Part shown: piece after piece, positions 37,860-50,032 of the stretch
Position numbering within the stretch: position 1 is the stretch's first letter
Layout: the number at the start of each line of letters is the position of its first letter
The notes under the pieces: generated by a model
Told to the model about the DNA's origin: nothing
The model's input: only the letters and a program-made list of their open reading frames with translations
Databases searched by the model: none
NCBI GenBank assembly: GCA_028752905.1
Contig: JAQNBH010000282.1
Location: 186,001 to 250,000, forward strand
DNA from: Cladorhizidae sp. MBARI D1340-BT2
Taxonomy: Eukaryota > Porifera > Demospongiae > Poecilosclerida > Cladorhizidae
DNA: 64,000 nucleotides
Direction of reading: 5' to 3'
Program-made: the position numbers and the translations under genes

Positions 37860-38771
37860 CCTGGCGTTTTCCAGTTGCCAAAGCGGTGGCCTGCCAGTGA
37901 AAAACCACTACATTTATTGATAATCTGTTGACATGTTGCAGATAAGGGCCTTCTCTATCAGTTGACAAAATCTGGGACTTTGGTCTTGTTAATTAGGGCA
38001 GTTATGAATTGTACTCTTACTTGATGCTAAACATGTTAGCTTCGTAGATTATCCACACTTCACTGAATAGACTTGATGTATAGCTATTAAGATAGGACTC
38101 TCTAAGTGCTCTCTCTTGATACCAAACATCCATATATTCTGCACACTTCACTGTAATGGACTTGCAAGATAGGTATCTCTCAGTGTTCTCTATCTTGAGC
38201 TAAACATGTTAGCTTCATAGATTCTCCACACTTCACTGAATAGACTTGATATATAGCTCTAAAGGTAGGCCTCTCTCTGTTCTCTCTCTTGATACCAAAC
38301 ATCCGTATATTCTGCATACATAGAATCACAAGATAGGTTTCTCTATGTGTTCTCTATCTTGATGCTAAACAGGTTAGCTTCATAGATTCTCCACACTTCA
38401 CTGTATAAACTTGATATATAGCTATTAAGATAGGTCTCTCCCTGTGCTCTCTGTTGATATCAAACATCCATAATATTCTGCACACTTCACTGTAATGGAC
38501 TTGATATGATTCGAATGATAGGTTTCATTATGTGTTCTCTATCTTGATATTTGCCCTAATTTGGTCTATATATATGTTTCTCATTTTCCCCCCAAAAATC
38601 TTGTTATTTTGCCGTAAAGCTCATAACTTTTCTACACTTTACCCAAAAAAGAAATTTTTTATATCACCGGATAGCCCTTCTAATTATCTGTCTTTTGTAC
38701 GTGCCAAAATTTTGAGTACTCTAAGTATTAGCAAGTTATGGTGATTTGAAGTGGTAAGGTTTGCGATCTTT
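37860..38771 (+). repeat. 912-bp unit (5030-bp repeat, copy 1)
   Basis: TATA expansion with T4C6, TACACTTTA and TTTTTTATATC. Its 70-codon non-gene ORF at 38532-38744 matches the one at 43562. Confidence 0.92.
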
Positions 38772-40157
38772 CCTGGCGTTTTCCAGTTGCCAAAGCGGTG
38801 GCCTGCCAGTGAAAAACCACTACATTTATTGATAATCTGTTGACATGTTGCAGATAAGGGCCTTCTCTATCAGTTGACAAAATCTGGGACTTTGGTCTTG
38901 TTAATTAGGGCAGTTATGAATTGTACTCTTACTTGATGCTAAACATGTTAGCTTCGTAGATTATCCACACTTCACTGAATAGACTTGATGTATAGCTATT
39001 AAGATAGGACTCTCTAAGTGCTCTCTCTTGATACCAAACATCCATATATTCTGCACACTTCACTGTAATGGACTTGCAAGATAGGTATCTCTCAGTGTTC
39101 TCTATCTTGAGCTAAACATGTTAGCTTCATAGATTCTCCACACTTCACTGAATAGACTTGATATATAGCTCTAAAGGTAGGCCTCTCTCTGTTCTCTCTC
39201 TTGATACCAAACATCCGTATATTCTGCATACATAGAATCACAAGATAGGTTTCTCTATGTGTTCTCTATCTTGATGCTAAACAGGTTAGCTTCATAGATT
39301 CTCCACACTTCACTGTATAAACTTGATATATAGCTATTAAGATAGGTCTCTCCCTGTGCTCTCTGTTGATATCAAACATCCATAATATTCTGCACACTTC
39401 ACTGTAATGGACTTGATATGATTCGAATGATAGGTTTCATTATGTGTTCTCTATCTTGATATTTGCTCTATATATATTAAGATAGGACTCTCTAAGTGCT
39501 CTCTCTTGATACCAAACATCCATATATTCTGCACACTTCACTGTAATGGACTTGCAAGATAGGTATCTCTCAGTGTTCTCTATCTTGAGCTAAACATGTT
39601 AGCTTCATAGATTCTCCACACTTCACTGAATAGACTTGATATATAGCTCTAAAGGTAGGCCTGTCTCTGTTCTCTCTCTTGATACCAAACATCCGTATAT
39701 TCTGCATACATAGAATCACAAGATAGGTTTCTCTATGTGTTCTCTATCTTGATGCTAAACAGGTTAGCTTCATAGATTCTCCACACTTCACTGTATAAAC
39801 TTGATATATAGCTATTAAGATAGGTCTCTCCCTGTGCTCTCTGTTGATATCAAACATCCATAATATTCTGCACACTTCACTGTAATGGACTTGATATGAT
39901 TCGAATGATAGGTTTCATTATGTGTTCTCTATCTTGATATTTGCCCTAATTTGGTCTATATGTTTCTAATTTTTCCCCCGAAAATCTTGTTATTTTGCCG
40001 TAAAGCTCATAACTTTTCTACACTTTACCCAAAAAAGAAATTTTTTATATCACCGGATAGCCCTTCTAATTATCTGTCTTTTGTACGTGCCAAAATTTTG
40101 CGTACTCTAAGTATTAGCAAGTTATGGTTATTTGAAGTGGTAAGGTTTGCGATCTTT
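38772..40157 (+). repeat. Compound 1386-bp unit: truncated coreless monomer plus full monomer
   Basis: A 902-type core start (TTTGCTCTATATATA) at about 39464 is joined directly to TTAAGATAGG of an a1 subrepeat (39477 on). The rest of the core, the anchor, the linker and half of a1 are lost: 424 bp relative to a 902+908 dimer. The unit ends in a core with CTAATTTTTCCCCCG and GCGTACTC, and with GGTTATTTG (T at 40129) removing the stop codon that usually ends the core ORF. Confidence 0.92.
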
Positions 40158-41981
40158 CCTGGCGTTTTCCAGTTGCCAAAGCGGTGGCCTGCCAGTGAAA
40201 AACCACTACATTTATTGATAATCTGTTGACATGTTGCAGATAAGGGCCTTCTCTATCAGTTGACAAAATCTGGGACTTTGGTCTTGTTAATTAGGGCAGT
40301 TATGAATTGTACTCTTACTTGATGCTAAACATGTTAGTTTCGTAGATTATCCACACTTCACTGAATAGACTTGATGTATAGCTATTAAGATAGGACTCTC
40401 TAAGTGCTCTCTCTTGATACCAAACATCCATATATTCTGCACACTTCACTGTAATGGACTTGCAAGATAGGTATCTCTCAGTGTTCTCTATCTTGAGCTA
40501 AACATGTTAGCTTCATAGATTCTCCACACTTCACTGAATAGACTTGATATATAGCTCTAAAGGTAGGCCTCTCTCTGTTCTCTCTCTTGATACCAAACAT
40601 CCGTATATTCTGCATACATAGAATCACAAGATAGGTTTCTCTATGTGTTCTCTATCTTGATGCTAAACAGGTTAGCTTCATAGATTCTCCACACTTCACT
40701 GTATAAACTTGATATATAGCTATTAAGATAGGTCTCTCCCTGTGCTCTCTGTTGATATCAAACATCCATAATATTCTGCAAACTTCACTGTAATGGACTT
40801 GATATGATTCGAATGATAGGTTTCATTATGTGTTCTCTATCTTGATATTTGCCCTAATTTGGTCTATATATATGTTTCTCATTTTCCCCCCAAAAATCTT
40901 GTTATTTTGCCGTAAAGCTCATAACTTTTCTATACTTTACCCAAAAAAGAAATATTTTATATCACCGGATAGCCCTTCTAATTATCTGTCTTTTGTACGT
41001 GCCAAAATTTTGCGTACTCTAAGTATTAGCAAGTTATGGTGATTTGAAGTGGTAAGGTTTGCGATCTTTCCTGGCGTTTTCCAGTTGCCAAAGCGGTGGC
41101 CTGCCAGTGAAAAACCACTACATTTATTGATAATCTGTTGACATGTTGCAGATAAGGGCCTTCTCTATCAGTTGACAAAATCTGGGACTTTGGTCTTGTT
41201 AATTAGGGCAGTTATGAATTGTACTCTTACTTGATGCTAAACATGTTAGCTTCGTAGATTATCCACACTTCACTGAATAGACTTGATGTATAGCTATTAA
41301 GATAGGACTCTCTAAGTGCTCTCTCTTGATACCAAACATCCATATATTCTGCACACTTCACTGTAATGGACTTGCAAGATAGGTATCTCTCAGTGTTCTC
41401 TATCTTGAGCTAAACATGTTAGCTTCATAGATTCTCCACACTTCACTGAATAGACTTGATATATAGCTCTAAAGGTAGGCCTCTCTCTGTTCTCTCTCTT
41501 GATACCAAACATCCGTATATTCTGCATACATAGAATCACAAGATAGGTTTCTCTATGTGTTCTCTATCTTGATGCTAAACAGGTTAGCTTCATAGATTCT
41601 CCACACTTCACTGTATAAACTTGATATATAGCTATTAAGATAGGTCTCTCCCTGTGCTCTCTGTTGATATCAAACATCCATAATATTCTGCACACTTCAC
41701 TGTAATGGACTTGATATGATTCGAATGATAGGTTTCATTATGTGTTCTCTATCTTGATATTTGCCCTAATTTGGTCTATATATATGTTTCTCATTTTCCC
41801 CCCAAAAATCTTGTTATTTTGCCGTAAAGCTCATAACTTTTCTACACTTTACCCAAAAAAGAAATTTTTTCTATCACCGGATAGCCCTTCTAATTATCTG
41901 TCTTTTGTACGTGCCAAAATTTTGAGTACTCTAAGTATTAGCAAGTTATGGTGATTTGAAGTGGTAAGGTTTGCGATCTTT
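40158..41981 (+). repeat. Two 912-bp units
   Basis: The first has a private TTAGTTT at 40338, CTGCAAAC, TATACTTTA, AGAAATATTTTATATC and GCGTACTC (C at 41013). The second has TACACTTTA and TTTTTTCTATC. Both recur at 45188-47011 and again in part at 53.7-55.2 kb. Confidence 0.92.
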
Positions 41982-42889
41982 CCTGGCGTTTTCCAGTTGC
42001 CAAAGCGGTGGCCTGCCAGTGAAAAACCACTACATTTATTGATAATCTGTTGACATGTTGCAGATAAGGGCCTTCTCTATCAGTTGACAAAATCTGGGAC
42101 TTTGGTCTTGTTAATTAGGGCAGTTATGAATTGTACTCTTACTTGATGCTAAACATGTTAGCTTCGTAGATTATCCACACTTCACTGAATAGACTTGATG
42201 TATAGCTATTAAGATAGGACTCTCTAAGTGCTCTCTCTTGATACCAAACATCCATATATTCTGCACACTTCACTGTAATGGACTTGCAAGATAGGTATCT
42301 CTCAGTGTTCTCTATCTTGAGCTAAATATGTTAGCTTCATAGATTCTCCACACTTCACTGAATAGACTTGATATATAGCTCTAAAGGTAGGCCTCTCTCT
42401 GTTCTCTCTCTTGATACCAAACATCCGTATATTCTGCATACATAGAATCACAAGATAGGTTTCTCTATGTGTTCTCTATCTTGATGCTAAACAGGTTAGC
42501 TTCATAGATTCTCCACACTTCACTGTATAAACTTGATATATAGCTATTAAGATAGGTCTCTCCCTGTGCTCTCTGTTGATATCAAACATCCATAATATTC
42601 TGCACACTTCACTGTAATGGACTTGATATGATTCGAATGATAGGTTTCATTATGTGTTCTCTATCTTGATATTTGCCCTAATTTGGTCTATATGTTTCTC
42701 ATTTTCCCCCCAAAAATCTTGTTATTTTGCCGTAAAGCTCATAACTTTTCTACACTTTACCCAAAAAAGAAATTTTTTATATCACCGGATAGCCCTTCTA
42801 ATTATCTGTCTTTTATACGTGCCAAAATTTTGAGTACTCTAAGTATTAGCAAGTTATGGTAATTTGAAGTGGTAAGGTTTGCGATCTTT
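41982..42889 (+). repeat. Standard 908-bp monomer
   Basis: GCTAAATATG (T at 42327), CTTTTATACG and GGTAATTTG (A at 42861), exact partner of 36952-37859. Confidence 0.92.
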
Positions 42890-43801
42890 CCTGGCGTTTT
42901 CCAGTTGCCAAAGCGGTGGCCTGCCAGTGAAAAACCACTACATTTATTGATAATCTGTTGACATGTTGCAGATAAGGGCCTTCTCTATCAGTTGACAAAA
43001 TCTGGGACTTTGGTCTTGTTAATTAGGGCAGTTATGAATTGTACTCTTACTTGATGCTAAACATGTTAGCTTCGTAGATTATCCACACTTCACTGAATAG
43101 ACTTGATGTATAGCTATTAAGATAGGACTCTCTAAGTGCTCTCTCTTGATACCAAACATCCATATATTCTGCACACTTCACTGTAATGGACTTGCAAGAT
43201 AGGTATCTCTCAGTGTTCTCTATCTTGAGCTAAACATGTTAGCTTCATAGATTCTCCACACTTCACTGAATAGACTTGATATATAGCTCTAAAGGTAGGC
43301 CTCTCTCTGTTCTCTCTCTTGATACCAAACATCCGTATATTCTGCATACATAGAATCACAAGATAGGTTTCTCTATGTGTTCTCTATCTTGATGCTAAAC
43401 AGGTTAGCTTCATAGATTCTCCACACTTCACTGTATAAACTTGATATATAGCTATTAAGATAGGTCTCTCCCTGTGCTCTCTGTTGATATCAAACATCCA
43501 TAATATTCTGCACACTTCACTGTAATGGACTTGATATGATTCGAATGATAGGTTTCATTATGTGTTCTCTATCTTGATATTTGCCCTAATTTGGTCTATA
43601 TATATGTTTCTCATTTTCCCCCCAAAAATCTTGTTATTTTGCCGTAAAGCTCATAACTTTTCTACACTTTACCCAAAAAAGAAATTTTTTATATCACCGG
43701 ATAGCCCTTCTAATTATCTGTCTTTTGTACGTGCCAAAATTTTGAGTACTCTAAGTATTAGCAAGTTATGGTGATTTGAAGTGGTAAGGTTTGCGATCTT
43801 T
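42890..43801 (+). repeat. 912-bp unit (5030-bp repeat, copy 2)
   Basis: Same as 37860-38771; I saw no difference. Confidence 0.92.
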
Positions 43802-45187
43802 CCTGGCGTTTTCCAGTTGCCAAAGCGGTGGCCTGCCAGTGAAAAACCACTACATTTATTGATAATCTGTTGACATGTTGCAGATAAGGGCCTTCTCTAT
43901 CAGTTGACAAAATCTGGGACTTTGGTCTTGTTAATTAGGGCAGTTATGAATTGTACTCTTACTTGATGCTAAACATGTTAGCTTCGTAGATTATCCACAC
44001 TTCACTGAATAGACTTGATGTATAGCTATTAAGATAGGACTCTCTAAGTGCTCTCTCTTGATACCAAACATCCATATATTCTGCACACTTCACTGTAATG
44101 GACTTGCAAGATAGGTATCTCTCAGTGTTCTCTATCTTGAGCTAAACATGTTAGCTTCATAGATTCTCCACACTTCACTGAATAGACTTGATATATAGCT
44201 CTAAAGGTAGGCCTCTCTCTGTTCTCTCTCTTGATACCAAACATCCGTATATTCTGCATACATAGAATCACAAGATAGGTTTCTCTATGTGTTCTCTATC
44301 TTGATGCTAAACAGGTTAGCTTCATAGATTCTCCACACTTCACTGTATAAACTTGATATATAGCTATTAAGATAGGTCTCTCCCTGTGCTCTCTGTTGAT
44401 ATCAAACATCCATAATATTCTGCACACTTCACTGTAATGGACTTGATATGATTCGAATGATAGGTTTCATTATGTGTTCTCTATCTTGATATTTGCTCTA
44501 TATATATTAAGATAGGACTCTCTAAGTGCTCTCTCTTGATACCAAACATCCAAATATTCTGCACACTTCACTGTAATGGACTTGCAAGATAGGTATCTCT
44601 CAGTGTTCTCTATCTTGAGCTAAACATGTTAGCTTCATAGATTCTCCACACTTCACTGAATAGACTTGATATATAGCTCTAAAGGTAGGCCTGTCTCTGT
44701 TCTCTCTCTTGATACCAAACATCCGTATATTCTGCATACATAGAATCACAAGATAGGTTTCTCTATGTGTTCTCTATCTTGATGCTAAACAGGTTAGCTT
44801 CATAGATTCTCCACACTTCACTGTATAAACTTGATATATAGCTATTAAGATAGGTCTCTCCCTGTGCTCTCTGTTGATATCAAACATCCATAATATTCTG
44901 CACACTTCACTGTAATGGACTTGATATGATTCGAATGATAGGTTTCATTATGTGTTCTCTATCTTGATATTTGCCCTAATTTGGTCTATATGTTTCTAAT
45001 TTTTCCCCCGAAAATCTTGTTATTTTGCCGTAAAGCTCATAACTTTTCTACACTTTACCCAAAAAAGAAATTTTTTATATCACCGGATAGCCCTTCTAAT
45101 TATCTGTCTTTTGTACGTGCCAAAATTTTGCGTACTCTAAGTATTAGCAAGTTATGGTTATTTGAAGTGGTAAGGTTTGCGATCTTT
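43802..45187 (+). repeat. Compound 1386-bp unit (copy 2)
   Basis: Same truncation junction at about 44494-44510. Private CATCCAAATA at 44553. Also has GCGTACTC (45131) and the GGTTATTTG stop-codon loss. Confidence 0.92.
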
Positions 45188-47011
45188 CCTGGCGTTTTCC
45201 AGTTGCCAAAGCGGTGGCCTGCCAGTGAAAAACCACTACATTTATTGATAATCTGTTGACATGTTGCAGATAAGGGCCTTCTCTATCAGTTGACAAAATC
45301 TGGGACTTTGGTCTTGTTAATTAGGGCAGTTATGAATTGTACTCTTACTTGATGCTAAACATGTTAGCTTCGTAGATTATCCACACTTCACTGAATAGAC
45401 TTGATGTATAGCTATTAAGATAGGACTCTCTAAGTGCTCTCTCTTGATACCAAACATCCATATATTCTGCACACTTCACTGTAATGGACTTGCAAGATAG
45501 GTATCTCTCAGTGTTCTCTATCTTGAGCTAAACATGTTAGCTTCATAGATTCTCCACACTTCACTGAATAGACTTGATATATAGCTCTAAAGGTAGGCCT
45601 CTCTCTGTTCTCTCTCTTGATACCAAACATCCGTATATTCTGCATACATAGAATCACAAGATAGGTTTCTCTATGTGTTCTCTATCTTGATGCTAAACAG
45701 GTTAGCTTCATAGATTCTCCACACTTCACTGTATAAACTTGATATATAGCTATTAAGATAGGTCTCTCCCTGTGCTCTCTGTTGATATCAAACATCCATA
45801 ATATTCTGCAAACTTCACTGTAATGGACTTGATATGATTCGAATGATAGGTTTCATTATGTGTTCTCTATCTTGATATTTGCCCTAATTTGGTCTATATA
45901 TATGTTTCTCATTTTCCCCCCAAAAATCTTGTTATTTTGCCGTAAAGCTCATAACTTTTCTATACTTTACCCAAAAAAGAAATATTTTATATCACCGGAT
46001 AGCCCTTCTAATTATCTGTCTTTTGTACGTGCCAAAATTTTGCGTACTCTAAGTATTAGCAAGTTATGGTGATTTGAAGTGGTAAGGTTTGCGATCTTTC
46101 CTGGCGTTTTCCAGTTGCCAAAGCGGTGGCCTGCCAGTGAAAAACCACTACATTTATTGATAATCTGTTGACATGTTGCAGATAAGGGCCTTCTCTATCA
46201 GTTGACAAAATCTGGGACTTTGGTCTTGTTAATTAGGGCAGTTATGAATTGTACTCTTACTTGATGCTAAACATGTTAGCTTCGTAGATTATCCACACTT
46301 CACTGAATAGACTTGATGTATAGCTATTAAGATAGGACTCTCTAAGTGCTCTCTCTTGATACCAAACATCCATATATTCTGCACACTTCACTGTAATGGA
46401 CTTGCAAGATAGGTATCTCTCAGTGTTCTCTATCTTGAGCTAAACATGTTAGCTTCATAGATTCTCCACACTTCACTGAATAGACTTGATATATAGCTCT
46501 AAAGGTAGGCCTCTCTCTGTTCTCTCTCTTGATACCAAACATCCGTATATTCTGCATACATAGAATCACAAGATAGGTTTCTCTATGTGTTCTCTATCTT
46601 GATGCTAAACAGGTTAGCTTCATAGATTCTCCACACTTCACTGTATAAACTTGATATATAGCTATTAAGATAGGTCTCTCCCTGTGCTCTCTGTTGATAT
46701 CAAACATCCATAATATTCTGCACACTTCACTGTAATGGACTTGATATGATTCGAATGATAGGTTTCATTATGTGTTCTCTATCTTGATATTTGCCCTAAT
46801 TTGGTCTATATATATGTTTCTCATTTTCCCCCCAAAAATCTTGTTATTTTGCCGTAAAGCTCATAACTTTTCTACACTTTACCCAAAAAAGAAATTTTTT
46901 CTATCACCGGATAGCCCTTCTAATTATCTGTCTTTTGTACGTGCCAAAATTTTGAGTACTCTAAGTATTAGCAAGTTATGGTGATTTGAAGTGGTAAGGT
47001 TTGCGATCTTT
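45188..47011 (+). repeat. Two 912-bp units
   Basis: Repeat of 40158-41981, without the TTAGTTT change. From about 45,425 on, the sequence also matches the block starting at 53,661, so it belongs to two overlapping duplications. Confidence 0.92.
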
Positions 47012-50000
47012 CCTGGCGTTTTCCAGTTGCCAAAGCGGTGGCCTGCCAGTGAAAAACCACTACATTTATTGATAATCTGTTGACATGTTGCAGATAAGGG
47101 CCTTCTCTATCAGTTGACAAAATCTGGGACTTTGGTCTTGTTAATTAGGGCAGTTATGAATTGTACTCTTACTTGATGCTAAACATGTTAGCTTCGTAGA
47201 TTATCCACACTTCACTGAATAGACTTGATGTATAGCTATTAAGATAGGACTCTCTAAGTGCTCTCTCTTTATACCAAACATCCATATATTCTGCACACTT
47301 CACTGTAATGGACTTGCAAGATAGGTATCTCTCAGTTTTCTCTATCTTGAGCTAAACATGTTAGCTTCATAGATTCTCCACACTTCACTGAATAGACTTG
47401 ATATATAGCTCTAAAGGTAGGCCTCTCTCTGTTCTCTCTCTTGATACCAAACATCCGTATATTCTGCATACATAGAATCACAAGATAGGTTTCTCTATGT
47501 GTTCTCTATCTTGATGCTAAACAGGTTAGCTTCATAGATTCTCCACACTTCACTGTATAAACTTGATATATAGCTATTAAGATAGGTCTCTCCCTGTGCT
47601 CTCTGTTGATATCAAACATCCATAATATTCTGCACACTTCACTGTAATGGACTTGATATGATTCGAATGATAGGTTTCATTATGTGTTCTCTATCTTGAT
47701 ATTTGCTCTATATATATTAAGATAGGACTCTCTAAGTGCTCTCTCTTGATACCAAACATCCATATATTCTGCACACTTCACTGTAATGGACTTGCAAGAT
47801 AGGTATCTCTCAGTGTTCTCTATCTTGAGCTAAACATGTTAGCTTCATAGATTCTCCACACTTCACTGAATAGACTTGATATATAGCTCTAAAGGTAGGC
47901 CTGTCTCTGTTCTCTCTCTTGATACCAAACATCCGTATATTCTGCATACATAGAATCACAAGATAGGTTTCTCTATGTGTTCTCTATCTTGATGCTAAAC
48001 AGGTTAGCTTCATAGATTCTCCACACTTCACTGTATAAACTTGATATATAGCTATTAAGATAGGTCTCTCCCTGTGCTCTCTGTTGATATCAAACATCCA
48101 TAATATTCTGCACACTTCACTGTAATGGACTTGATATGATTCGAATGATAGGTTTCATTATGTGTTCTCTATCTTGATATTTGCCCTAATTTGGTCTATA
48201 TATATGTTTCTCATTTCCCCCCAAAAAATCTTGTTATTTTGCCGTAAAGCTCATAACTTTTCTATACTTTACCCAAAAAATAAATTTTTTATATCACCGG
48301 ATAGCCCTTCTAATTATCTGTCTTTTGTACGTGCCAAAATTTTGAGTACTCTAAGTATTAGCAAGTTATGGTGATTTGAAGTGGTAAGGTTTGCGATCTT
48401 TCCTGGCGTTTTCCAGTTGCCAAAGCGGTGGCCTGCCAGTGAAAAACCACTACATTTATTGATAATCTGTTGACATGTTGCAGATAAGGGCCTTCTCTAT
48501 CAGTTGACAAAATCTGGGACTTTGGTCTTGTTAATTAGGGCAGTTATGAATTGTACTCTTACTTGATGCTAAACATGTTAGCTTCGTAGATTATCCACAC
48601 TTCACTGAATAGACTTGATGTATAGCTATTAAGATAGGACTCTCTAAGTGCTCTCTCTTGATACCAAACATCCATATATTCTGCACACTTCACTGTAATG
48701 GACTTGCAAGATAGGTATCTCTCAGTGTTCTCTATCTTGAGCTAAACATGTTAGCTTCATAAGTTCTCCACACTTCACTGAATAGACTTGATATATAGCT
48801 CTAAAGGTAGGCCTGTCTCTGTTCTCTCTCTTGATACCAAACATCCGTATATTCTGCATACATAGAATCACAAGCTAGGTTTCTCTATGTGTTCTCTATC
48901 TTGATGCTAAACAGGTTAGCTTCATAGATTCTCCACACTTCACTGTATAAACTTGATATATAGCTATTAAGATAGGTCTCTCCCTGTGCTCTCTGTTGAT
49001 ATCAAACATCCATAATATTCTGCACACTTCACTGTAATGGACTTGATATGATTCGAATGATAGGTTTCATTATGTGTTCTCTATCTTGATATTTGCCCTA
49101 ATTTGGTCTATATGTTTCTCATTTTCCCCCCAAAAATCTTGTTATTTTGCCGTAAAGCTCATAACTTTTCTACACTTTACCCAAAAAAGAAATTTTTTAT
49201 ATCACCGGATAGCCCTTCTAATTATCTGTCTTTTGTACGTGCCAAAATTTTGAGTACTCTAAGTATTAGCAAGTTATGGTGATTTGAAGTGGTAAGGTTT
49301 GCGATCTTTCCTGGCGTTTTCCAGTTGCCAAAGCGGTGGCCTGCCAGTGAAAAACCACTACATTTATTGATAATCTGTTGACATGTTGCAGATAAGGGCC
49401 TTCTCTATCAGTTGACAAAATCTGGGACTTTGGTCTTGTTAATTAGGGCAGTTATGAATTGTACTCTTACTTGATGCTAAACATGTTAGCTTCGTAGATT
49501 ATCCACACTTCACTGAATAGACTTGATGTATAGCTATTAAGATAGGACTCTCTAAGTGCTCTCTCTTGATACCAAACATCCATATATTCTGCACACTTCA
49601 CTGTAATGGACTTGCAAGATAGGTATCTCTCAGTGTTCTCTATCTTGAGCTAAACATGTTAGCTTCATAGATTCTCCACACTTCACTGAATAGACTTGAT
49701 ATATAGCTCTAAAGGTAGGCCTCTCTCTGTTCTCTCTCTTGATACCAAACATCCGTATATTCTGCATACATAGAATCACAAGCTAGGTTTCTCTATGTGT
49801 TCTCTATCTTGATGCTAAACAGGTTAGCTTCATAGATTCTCCACACTTCACTGTATAAACTTGATATATAGCTATTAAGATAGGTCTCTCCCTGTGCTCT
49901 CTGTTGATATCAAACATCCATAATATTCTGCACACTTCACTGTAATGGACTTGATATGATTCGAATGATAGGTTTCATTATGTGTTCTCTATCTTGATAT

Positions 50001-50032
50001 TTGCCCTAATTTGGTCTATATGTTTCTCATTT
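45425..50032 (+). repeat. Left copy of a ~4.6-kb block repeated at offset 8236
   Basis: The partner is 53,661-58,268. It shares CTGCAAAC (45809/54045), GCGTACTC (46043/54279), T3C6A6, CATAAGTTCTCC and CACAAGCTAGG (48875/57111 and 49783/58019). It ends where the tract differs (T at 50033, C at 58269). Confidence 0.85.
47012..48401 (+). repeat. Compound 1390-bp unit
   Basis: Junction at about 47704-47720. The truncated part carries CTCTCTTTATACC (T at 47270) and CAGTTTTCTC, markers shared with the compound units at 52946 and 55248. The full part ends in a 912-type core with T3C6A6 and AAAAAATAAATT, shared with 56398 only. Confidence 0.92.

Larger units (their letters stand above)
36842..47269 (+). 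repeat. 5030-bp higher-order repeat, about 2.1 periods
   Basis: The unit order is 908-912-1386-912-912. Markers at 37297/42327, 37831/42861, 40101/45131 and 41013/46043 agree at the exact offset. Two differences were noted: 40338 and 44553. The comparison fails at 36841/41871 on the left and 42240/47270 on the right. Confidence 0.9.

Noticed and set aside
39951..40229. 92-codon ORFs at 39951 and 44981
   Set aside because: They need a TTG start and result from loss of one stop codon in a duplicated core. There is no sign of coding selection, and the sequence after the lost stop is the ordinary invariant core.
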